A stretch of 64,000 bases of DNA from Chitinophaga sp. Ak27 (lineage in GTDB: Bacteria > Bacteroidota > Bacteroidia > Chitinophagales > Chitinophagaceae): contig NZ_JABAOB010000001.1 of the NCBI RefSeq assembly GCF_012726295.1, positions 310,001 through 374,000 on the forward strand, in the 5' to 3' direction. Each line of letters starts with the position of its first letter. Positions within the stretch are counted from its first letter, which is position 1. Positions 45,297 to 52,770 of the stretch are shown in pieces. A model generated the notes under the pieces. The model did not search any database and had not been told where the DNA came from. It was given only the letters and a program-made list of their open reading frames with translations. Both the position numbers and the translations under genes were made by a program.

Positions 45297-46616
45297 ATGA
45301 CAAGCGATATGATACTGCCATTTTACCAGGCTTTAACAGCCGATGTAACTGCATTAGCGGCGCAGGTAACTGTTCCGTCGACCGATGCGGTACAAAGCAT
45401 CCGCCGGAAGGCGTTGGAGCGTTTTACAGCGATGGGTTTACCAACGCTGAAAACGGAAGCATGGCGCTATTCAAATATTCAGCGCTACCTAAAGGAATTT
45501 CCTTATGAGCTGCTGAACAATGCCGCTCCTGTAGCGCCAACAGTGGCACAACAGGCAGCTATTCCTGAGCTGGACTGCTACCGGGTAGTACTGGTAAATG
45601 GTCACCTGCAGGCAGATCAGTCTACCCTGCCGGAAGGTAAAGGCATCACCATAGGCGCTATGAGCGCTTATGCCGACGCCCCTGGTTTTGTCACCTACTT
45701 CAACCAGCAGCATCACCTGGAAACTGAATCCCTGGCCCAGCTAAATACCGCCCTCTTCGCAGATGGCCTCTATATTGAACTGGCCGCCAATACGGTGCTG
45801 GATAGACCTATCCACGTAATACACGTATACTCCTGTACAGCGCATTCCTTTATCCAGCCCCGCCACCTGTGGGTGCTGAACCGGAACGCTGCAGCAACGA
45901 TTATAGAAAGTTCTGTACACCCGGAAACCACTGCTGTAGCTTTTGCCAACAGCGTGGTCGAAACCGTAGTACAGGAAAATGCTGAATTATGGCATTACTG
46001 CGTACAACAGGGAGAAGACAGCTTCCGTGAAGTTAGCACCACTGCTGCACAGCAATTTAAAGACAGCCGTTACCATCACTTCAGTGTTACCCTGCCTGGT
46101 ACACCGTTTACCCGCAATAATACCAGCGTGGCACTGAATGGCAGTCATACCGAAACTAACCTGAACGGTTTATACATTACCAACAAGCATCAGCATGTAG
46201 ACAACCATACCTTTATGGATCATATCATGCCGGATTGTAACAGTAATGAACTGTATAAAGGCGTGCTGCTGGACGATTCCAACGGCGTATTTACCGGTAA
46301 GATCCTGGTACACCAGGAAGCACAGAAAACCAATGCCTTCCAGCAAAATAATAACCTGTTGCTGGGCAGCAAAGCGGATATCAATTCCCAGCCACAGCTG
46401 GAAATTTATGCCGACGATGTAAAGTGCAGCCATGGTTTTACTGCCGGTCAATTCAGCGAAGAGTCTATGTTTTACCTGCGCTCCCGTGGCATAGGTGAAG
46501 AGGCGGCCAAAGCGCTGATGGTAAATGCTTTCTCGCACGATATTACCGATGCGATACATGTACCGGCCCTGCAGCATTTCCTGCAGGAGCAGATTGCGGA
46601 GATCATGAATAATTAA
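45297..46616 (+). CDS. sufD: SufD, Fe-S scaffold subunit
   Basis: 439 residues. The N-terminal helical part (with KTEAWRYSNIQRYL) is followed by the beta-helix (VETVVQENAELWHYCVQQGED) and the SufB/D core AVALMV-like HGFTAGQFSEESMFYLRSRGIGEEAAKALMVNAF, ending like other SufD proteins. It pairs with SufB and is needed for iron acquisition in assembly. It lies between sufC and sufS with short gaps. Confidence 0.95.
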   Translation: MTSDMILPFYQALTADVTALAAQVTVPSTDAVQSIRRKALERFTAMGLPTLKTEAWRYSNIQRYLKEFPYELLNNAAPVAPTVAQQAAIPELDCYRVVLVNGHLQADQSTLPEGKGITIGAMSAYADAPGFVTYFNQQHHLETESLAQLNTALFADGLYIELAANTVLDRPIHVIHVYSCTAHSFIQPRHLWVLNRNAAATIIESSVHPETTAVAFANSVVETVVQENAELWHYCVQQGEDSFREVSTTAAQQFKDSRYHHFSVTLPGTPFTRNNTSVALNGSHTETNLNGLYITNKHQHVDNHTFMDHIMPDCNSNELYKGVLLDDSNGVFTGKILVHQEAQKTNAFQQNNNLLLGSKADINSQPQLEIYADDVKCSHGFTAGQFSEESMFYLRSRGIGEEAAKALMVNAFSHDITDAIHVPALQHFLQEQIAEIMNN

Positions 46617-46624
46617 AATTAACG

Positions 46625-47869
46625 ATGGAACATATTGCTAACATTACCACCGGCCTGGATATCGCACAGATAAGAAAGGATTTTCCTATCCTGCAGCAAC
46701 AGGTGCATGGTAAGCCGCTGGTATATTTTGATAACGGCGCTACCACGCAGAAACCACAGGTTGTAATAGATGCGGAAGCACGCTATTACGAGGAATATAA
46801 CAGCAATGTGCACCGGGGAGTACACCACCTGAGCCAGGTGGCAACGGATGCATATGAAAAGGCCCGTCACATTGTGGCCGGTTATATCAATGCCGCCCAT
46901 TCCCATGAAATCATCTTCACCAAAGGCACTACCGATGGCATCAACCTGGTAGCCAACACTATGAGCCGCCGTTTCCTGAAAGCAGGCGACAGCGTGATCA
47001 TCTCTTCCATGGAACACCATAGTAATATTGTGCCCTGGCAGATTGCCTGTGAAGAGACCGGCGCTATCCTGAAGGTAATACCGATTACAGAAAAAGGGGA
47101 ACTGCGGATGGATGTGTATGAAGGCATGCTGGACGACACCGTGAAGATGGTGGCTGTTACGTATGTTTCCAATACCCTGGGTACCGTAAACCCGGTACAG
47201 GACATCATTGCGCTGGCGCATGCCCGGAATATACCCGTACTCATAGATGCCGCCCAGGCTATTCAGCATATTAGTATTGATGTGCAGGCCCTACAGCCGG
47301 ATTTCCTGGTATTTTCGGGGCATAAAATTTACGGGCCTACCGGTACCGGTGTATTATACGGCACCACGGAATGGCTAAATAAACTACCTCCCTACCAGGG
47401 TGGTGGCGATATGATCAAGACCGTTACTTTTGCTAAAACTATTTACAACGAACTGCCTTATAAATTTGAGGCAGGTACCCCGAATATTGCTGGTTCCATC
47501 GCATTGGGTACGGCAATCGAATACCTGCAGCAGATTGGTCTCCCTGAAATTCAACAGCGGGAAGAAGCGCTGATGACTTACGCCCTGCAGGAGCTGCGTA
47601 AAATAGATGGTATCCGTTTCATTGGCGATGCCAAAAACAGAAGTGGCGTTATTTCCTTCCTGGTACATAATATTCACCCGTTTGATATGGGAGAATTACT
47701 GGATCAGCAGGGAATAGCGGTGAGAACCGGCCACCACTGTACGGAACCATTGATGGACCTGTTCCAGGTACCGGGTACCGTAAGGGCATCACTGACATTT
47801 TATAACACCAAGGAGGAAATAGACAAACTGGTAGCCGGTGTTAAAAGAGCCGCTTCCATGCTTTTGTAA
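46625..47869 (+). CDS. sufS: SufS cysteine desulfurase
   Basis: 414 residues, PLP-dependent class V fold. The PLP lysine is Lys234 in FSGHKIYG, and the catalytic cysteine is Cys372 in TGHHCTEPLM, the group II (SufS) spacing. It takes sulfur from cysteine, leaving alanine, and hands the persulfide to SufE. The sufE gene follows 10 bases downstream. Confidence 0.96.
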   Translation: MEHIANITTGLDIAQIRKDFPILQQQVHGKPLVYFDNGATTQKPQVVIDAEARYYEEYNSNVHRGVHHLSQVATDAYEKARHIVAGYINAAHSHEIIFTKGTTDGINLVANTMSRRFLKAGDSVIISSMEHHSNIVPWQIACEETGAILKVIPITEKGELRMDVYEGMLDDTVKMVAVTYVSNTLGTVNPVQDIIALAHARNIPVLIDAAQAIQHISIDVQALQPDFLVFSGHKIYGPTGTGVLYGTTEWLNKLPPYQGGGDMIKTVTFAKTIYNELPYKFEAGTPNIAGSIALGTAIEYLQQIGLPEIQQREEALMTYALQELRKIDGIRFIGDAKNRSGVISFLVHNIHPFDMGELLDQQGIAVRTGHHCTEPLMDLFQVPGTVRASLTFYNTKEEIDKLVAGVKRAASMLL

Positions 47870-47879
47870 ATGAGCATAT

Positions 47880-48308
47880 ATGACGATTCAGGAAATACAG
47901 GAAGAAATAATATCCGATTTTTCGGTGATGGGCAGCTGGGAGGATAAATATGAATATATTATCCAGCTGGGTAAAGAGTTACCACTCATTGCAGAAGAAT
48001 ATAAAACACCGGATAACCTGATTAAGGGCTGTCAATCCAGGGTATGGCTGCACACGGAGCTGAAAGACGGGAAATTGTTTTTCACCGGCGACAGTGACGC
48101 GGTGATCACCAAGGGACTGGTAAGTCTGATGATTTATGTGCTTTCCGGTCATACACCACAGGAGATTGCCGCTGCGGATATTTATTTCATCGATGCCATT
48201 GGTTTAAGCAGTCATCTCTCCCCTACCCGCTCCAACGGGTTACTGAGTATGCTGAAACAAATGAAGCTGTATTCGATCGCTTACCAGGCTAAAATTAACC
48301 AGCAATGA
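47880..48308 (+). CDS. sufE: SufE sulfur acceptor
   Basis: 142 residues. The acceptor cysteine is Cys51 in NLIKGCQSRVW, the standard SufE site. It takes the persulfide from SufS and carries sulfur to SufB. It overlaps the next gene by 4 bases (ATGA), so both are translationally coupled. Confidence 0.95.
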   Translation: MTIQEIQEEIISDFSVMGSWEDKYEYIIQLGKELPLIAEEYKTPDNLIKGCQSRVWLHTELKDGKLFFTGDSDAVITKGLVSLMIYVLSGHTPQEIAAADIYFIDAIGLSSHLSPTRSNGLLSMLKQMKLYSIAYQAKINQQ

Positions 48309-48631
48309 GTGAAGCACCTATTAGTGAAGCAACATTAAGAGAACAGATAGAAGCCCAGCTGAAAACGGTATATGATCCGGAAATCCCGGTCAATATTTGG
48401 GAACTGGGACTGGTATACGAAGTAAAGATCAAGGCCAATAACCGCGTAGGTATAGATATGACATTGACCGCGCCTGGTTGCCCGGTAGCGGGGGATATCA
48501 TCCGGGAGGTAGATGAGAAGGTAAGAAATATAGCAGGCGTGTCTGATGTAGATGTACATCTCACCTTTGATCCACCGTGGACCCGGGATATGATGAGCGA
48601 GGAAGCCAAGCTGGAGCTGGGATTTTTATAA
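48305..48631 (+). CDS. sufT: SufT-like DUF59/MIP18 protein
   Basis: 108 residues of the MIP18/DUF59 family: VYDPEIPVNIWELGLVYEV and MTLTAPGCPVAGDIIREV, with the conserved Cys59 region that holds or hands on clusters. In other bacteria such proteins help mature Fe-S enzymes late in the process. It closes the suf operon, as in many Bacteroidota, and a terminator follows 22 bases later. The family is sure; the sufT name rests on the context. Confidence 0.9.
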   Translation: MSEAPISEATLREQIEAQLKTVYDPEIPVNIWELGLVYEVKIKANNRVGIDMTLTAPGCPVAGDIIREVDEKVRNIAGVSDVDVHLTFDPPWTRDMMSEEAKLELGFL

Positions 48632-48653
48632 GAGAAAGAAATTTCGTGATATT

Positions 48654-48704
48654 AAAACCAAATACCAAATACACTGCGTAGTGTTATTTGATATTTGGTT
48701 TTTT
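48654..48704 (+). terminator. Strong terminator of the suf operon
   Basis: A stem of about 22 base pairs (one mismatch, one bulge) built from AAAACCAAATA-type sequence, with a small GCG-centred loop, ends in a run of T residues. Confidence 0.88.
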
Positions 48705-48747
48705 ATTTTACTTAATTCTTTAATTTGTGGCTTAAATCGTTAATCCA

Positions 48748-50058
48748 TTGAACCTATCCGACGAACAAGTGCTGGCCATGGCGCCTGATGATTCCTCCCG
48801 TAAAGCGGGGAAAGACCTGGCCAATCCGGCTAAATGGGCGAGTAAGTGCGTTGGCGAACAGGCGTTATGGGGCGAGTGCCAGGGCAGCGGCAGTAAACCT
48901 TACCAGACGCAGATAGATACGGGCAACATGGCATTTAAGTGCAGTTGTCCCAGTCGTAAATTTCCCTGTAAACATGGTTTAGGGTTGTTGCTCCTTTATT
49001 CCCGGCAGCCTAGTTCTTTTGACACCCAGACACCGCCTGCCTGGGTGAGCGATTGGCTGGCCAAACGCGCGGAGCGGGACGAGAAAAAAACGGCAGTACC
49101 CACAGCAGAAAAAACAACGGATACAGCGGCCCAGGCCAAACGGTTGCAGGCCCGTCAACAAAAGGTTGCCGATGGTACCGATGAATTGCTTCGCTGGATC
49201 AAGCACCTGGTACGCAATGGCATACTGGATCTTCCCGAAAAAGATTTTTCCTTCTTCGAAAATATGATCCGCCGCATGGTGGATGCCCAGGCCCCCGGCC
49301 TGGCCGCCATGATGCGGGAGCTGGCAGATATCAGCTATTTCCATGATGGCTGGCAAACCGTTTTCCTGCACCAGCTACTGCGTATTTATCTCGTTATCCA
49401 GGGCTACCGGCACCAGGATCAACTGCCAGCTGCACTGCAGCAGGATTTGCGCACGCTGATTGGCTTTTCTCAATCACAGGAAGAGCTGAAAGCGCAGACC
49501 GGGATCATCGATACCTGGCAGGTATTGGGAAAACAAACCAGCGAAGAAGACAAGCTGGTAATAGAACGGTACTGGCTATACGGGATTAATTCCAGACGCA
49601 GTGCCCTGATCCTGCAATTTTTTGTCCGCGGCCAACAGGCGGCTGCTACCTCACTAACACCCGGCACCTGCCTAAAGGCAGAACTGGTGTATTACCCTTC
49701 CGCAGCACCACTGCGGGCATTGATCAAGCAACAAATCCAACTACCGATGAATCATACCTTCCAGGGCCTGGAAGGCTGGAAGGAAGTGGTGCAAACGCAA
49801 ACCAATATGGGAAGCGTATTTCCCCTCTATAACGACCAGGTATATACGATAACGGCCCTCACGCCGGTATGGTACCAGGAACAATGGTGGCTGCAGGATG
49901 GCCGGCAACAGCTGATGCCCATAAGAAAAGGGTTTCCGCATATCTGGAAATTGCTGGCCTTCAGCGGCGGCGCCCCTCTGCCCATGGCCGTAACCGGTCG
50001 CGAAAAACAGTACGAACCCCTGGGAGTCTGGCATGAACAGGAATACAAAATATTATAA
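48748..50058 (+). CDS. SWIM zinc-finger protein (YehQ-like)
   Basis: 436 residues starting at TTG 48748; the conserved-looking block SDEQVLAMAPDDSSRKAGKDLA begins at residue 4, so the later ATG at 48778 would cut it. The SWIM zinc finger is CxCx6CxH at Cys65, Cys67, Cys74 and His76. The remainder is mostly helical with no other known motif. SWIM domains bind DNA or proteins. It is the first gene of a six-gene co-directional cluster, and DUF5691 follows with a 1-base overlap (TAATG). The cluster matches the E. coli yehL-M-P-Q idea. Function unknown. Confidence 0.84.
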   Translation: MNLSDEQVLAMAPDDSSRKAGKDLANPAKWASKCVGEQALWGECQGSGSKPYQTQIDTGNMAFKCSCPSRKFPCKHGLGLLLLYSRQPSSFDTQTPPAWVSDWLAKRAERDEKKTAVPTAEKTTDTAAQAKRLQARQQKVADGTDELLRWIKHLVRNGILDLPEKDFSFFENMIRRMVDAQAPGLAAMMRELADISYFHDGWQTVFLHQLLRIYLVIQGYRHQDQLPAALQQDLRTLIGFSQSQEELKAQTGIIDTWQVLGKQTSEEDKLVIERYWLYGINSRRSALILQFFVRGQQAAATSLTPGTCLKAELVYYPSAAPLRALIKQQIQLPMNHTFQGLEGWKEVVQTQTNMGSVFPLYNDQVYTITALTPVWYQEQWWLQDGRQQLMPIRKGFPHIWKLLAFSGGAPLPMAVTGREKQYEPLGVWHEQEYKIL

Positions 50059-51512
50059 TGGAGCATTGGAACAATATCATTAATACCGTGTTGTTGGGCA
50101 CCGCCAAAAAACCGGTGGACAAGCAGGGCTTAACGGGCCCACTGGAACAGGCGGCCGACAGTATACTGGGCAATCCCGCGCTGGACCGGGAAGATCAGTT
50201 CCTGCACCTGGCGTCGGTGATTTATAACTACCGGCAGTGCGGCACGCAGCCGATTACGGCCAATGTTCCGCCTACGCCCGTTGCGCCGCCGGAAACGAAA
50301 CGTTATTGTACCCCCGCCGCGGTAAGGGTGCTACAATCTGTACTGGAAACCGACAGCACACAGCTGGTACAGCTCTGGCTGGAATACTGTACCGGCGCCA
50401 ATTTGCTGTTGCCTCCGGCACAGCTTCCAGTGATGCTCGACAAAGCATGGAAAAACAAATCGCTGCGGGTACTCACGGCGGCGGCCGGCGGATACCGGGC
50501 TGAATGGCTGGGACAATTTAATCCCGACTGGAACTTCTCCCGGGTGGCAGATACCATCGAAGAAAGATGGCAGAACGGCGCTACCGCTCAACGGGTGGAG
50601 GCGTTAAAAGAACTACGTATAGCCGACCCCGTATTGGCCCGTACCTGGTTACAACAATCATGGGCGAAGGAAAGCGCTACTGTAAAAACAGCGTTGCTGG
50701 AAGTGCTGGAACAACCCATTGATCCGGATGATGTTCCCTGGCTGGAATCGCTCAGCGGCGAAAAAAGCAAGCAAGTAAAAGAAGCGTTGATACACCTGCT
50801 GAAAAAACAACCATCCTCTTCCTTACAAGCGCAGTACTGGCAGGTGGTATCGGAAGCGGTACAGCTTCGTCCGGATGGTACCGTGGACGTGATGGCGCCC
50901 ATTATTAAAGATGACAGCATTTTTCAAAGTGGGATAGAAAAGCTCAGCAACAATAAAAAAATATCGGACGACTGGCACCTTCTGCTCCAGTTGATCGGCC
51001 TTATACATCCTGCTCAATGGGAAATCCATTTCGGCAAAACAACAGCGGAAATAATGCAGCTGTTTCAACAACAGGCCGCATTGCAAATCTTTATTCCGTC
51101 TCTTGTACAGGCCATCGTATGGTTTGAAGAACAGCAACGCGCTATGACGTTTATACAACACAGTGAGGTGTTTTATATCGACCTGATTCCCTTGTTGCCG
51201 GTAGAGCAGCAACAACTGCTCAGTGAAAAATATTTCGATGAGCAGCCGGAAACGATCATCAAATATGCGGCCGACAGTCCGGAAGAGTGGAGTATGCCAT
51301 TATGCACCCGCATTATGCGGTATGCCGCCACACAACCATATACATATAACCAGCTATTCATGAATAATGTGGTCCGACAGATACCAGTGGCCATAGCAGG
51401 CAAACTGGACGACATCAATGCTACCGAAACTTATCATACCGGCTACTGGAACAATATCAAAGCTCACCTGGCCAGGCTGTTGCACGCCAAAAGCCTGATT
51501 AATACCCTTTAA
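50058..51512 (+). CDS. DUF5691-like helical-repeat protein
   Basis: 484 residues. No catalytic motif can be seen. The sequence is helix-rich, with an N-terminal NNIINTVLLGTAKKPVD and HEAT-like helical pairs (for example DPVLARTWLQQSWAKESATVKTALLEVLEQ near 196-225). The ATG overlaps the SWIM gene stop by one base, and the MoxR gene starts 23 bases after its stop. Such proteins regularly accompany SWIM, MoxR and VWA genes; a role as scaffold or adaptor is inferred. The DUF name is from recalled gene neighbourhoods and not proven here. Confidence 0.75.
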   Translation: MEHWNNIINTVLLGTAKKPVDKQGLTGPLEQAADSILGNPALDREDQFLHLASVIYNYRQCGTQPITANVPPTPVAPPETKRYCTPAAVRVLQSVLETDSTQLVQLWLEYCTGANLLLPPAQLPVMLDKAWKNKSLRVLTAAAGGYRAEWLGQFNPDWNFSRVADTIEERWQNGATAQRVEALKELRIADPVLARTWLQQSWAKESATVKTALLEVLEQPIDPDDVPWLESLSGEKSKQVKEALIHLLKKQPSSSLQAQYWQVVSEAVQLRPDGTVDVMAPIIKDDSIFQSGIEKLSNNKKISDDWHLLLQLIGLIHPAQWEIHFGKTTAEIMQLFQQQAALQIFIPSLVQAIVWFEEQQRAMTFIQHSEVFYIDLIPLLPVEQQQLLSEKYFDEQPETIIKYAADSPEEWSMPLCTRIMRYAATQPYTYNQLFMNNVVRQIPVAIAGKLDDINATETYHTGYWNNIKAHLARLLHAKSLINTL

Positions 51513-51535
51513 CAACAACGCTTAACAAACATACC

Positions 51536-52615
51536 ATGTCAGACATTTTACGCTATCACGCAGAACAACTCTTCGCGGAAGAACTGGAAGAACTCCGGAA
51601 ACAGGATACCGGGAAACGCCCTCATAACTGGCTGTTAGCCCCCCAGTCTGTAGTAACCTACCTGGTAGGCGGAAAATTGGAGAACGGATTTGAAGTAACA
51701 CCTAAATATATTGGCAGTAAGCGCCTTATGGAAATAGCCGTGGCTACACTGGCTACCGACCGCGCCTTATTGCTATACGGTTTGCCCGGCACCGCCAAAA
51801 GCTGGGTGAGTGAACACCTCGCCGCTGCTATCAGTGGCGATTCCACCATGATCATACAGGGTACGGCTGGCACCAGCGAAGAAAGTATCCGCTATGGCTG
51901 GAACTATGCCCGCCTGCTGGCAGAAGGACCTTCCCGTAATGCGCTGGTGGAAACACCAGTGATGCGGGCCATGCAGGATGGAAAAATTGCCCGCATAGAA
52001 GAGCTGACCCGTATCGGAGCAGATGTGCAGGATACCCTCATCACTATCCTGTCGGAAAAAACGTTGCCGGTTCCGGAACTGAACACTGAAGTACAGGCCA
52101 ATAAAGGCTTTAATGTGATTGCCACCGCCAACAACCGCGATAAGGGAGTAAATGAATTATCCAGCGCCCTAAAACGTAGGTTTAATACCGTTATACTCCC
52201 TGTACCGGATTCTATGGAAGAAGAAATAGATATTGTAAGGAGGCGGGTGGAAAGCTTTGAGAAGACCATGGATCTTCCTGCAGAGAAACCTGCTTTGGAA
52301 GAAATACGCCGTATCGTGACCATTTTCCGGGAGCTGCGCAACGGCGTAACACTGGATGGCAAAACAAAATTAAAATCCCCCGGCAGTACGCTCAGCACCG
52401 CAGAAGCTATTTCTGTTGTAAACAATGGACTGACATTGGCCGCCTACTTTGGCGACGGCACGCTCAATGCCGCAGATCTCGCCGCAGGTGTGATCGGCGC
52501 TGTGGTGAAAGACCCGGTACAAGATAAACTGGTATGGCAGGAATATCTTGAAACCGTTGTGAAAACGCGGGAAGACTGGAAAGATGTGTACCGCGCCTGC
52601 AGGGATCTGGCGTAA
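51536..52615 (+). CDS. MoxR-type AAA+ ATPase, YehL-like subfamily
   Basis: 359 residues. Walker A is GLPGTAKS (82-89), the Walker B region is IARIEE (151-156) with Glu at the usual Asp position, and sensor 1 is in ATANN (196-200). The Arg pair at 214-215 (LKRRF) follows. MoxR AAA+ proteins remodel or chaperone partners that carry VWA domains, and one lies two genes downstream. Glu in place of Asp in Walker B may be a trait of the YehL subfamily rather than a defect. A 43-base-spaced heptamer palindrome follows its stop. Confidence 0.9.
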   Translation: MSDILRYHAEQLFAEELEELRKQDTGKRPHNWLLAPQSVVTYLVGGKLENGFEVTPKYIGSKRLMEIAVATLATDRALLLYGLPGTAKSWVSEHLAAAISGDSTMIIQGTAGTSEESIRYGWNYARLLAEGPSRNALVETPVMRAMQDGKIARIEELTRIGADVQDTLITILSEKTLPVPELNTEVQANKGFNVIATANNRDKGVNELSSALKRRFNTVILPVPDSMEEEIDIVRRRVESFEKTMDLPAEKPALEEIRRIVTIFRELRNGVTLDGKTKLKSPGSTLSTAEAISVVNNGLTLAAYFGDGTLNAADLAAGVIGAVVKDPVQDKLVWQEYLETVVKTREDWKDVYRACRDLA

Positions 52616-52730
52616 AAAGCTGAAAGCTAAAAGCTAAAAGCAGAAAGCACCGGCTGTAATGAAACAAATCTATAAACAAGTCAAAAGCTTTATGCTTTTA
52701 GCTTTTAGCTTTTAGCTTTTAGCTTTCTGC
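52615..52730. repeat. Heptamer-array inverted repeat (element A)
   Basis: Left arm (52615-52649) is five tandem heptamers of the form AAAAGCT/GAAAGCT/AAAAGCA. Right arm (52693-52730) is the reverse complement type, five heptamers of TGCTTTT/AGCTTTT/AGCTTTC. A 43-base spacer separates them. It lies between the MoxR and DUF5682 genes, in an otherwise tight cluster. Confidence 0.8.
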
Positions 52731-52770
52731 CTGCTGCTTCCTTCATTACTTAACGATCTAACATAGACAT

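Noticed and set aside
52615..52730. Heptamer array as a CRISPR
   Set aside because: Units are 7 bases with no spacers and form an inverted pair; no cas genes are near.
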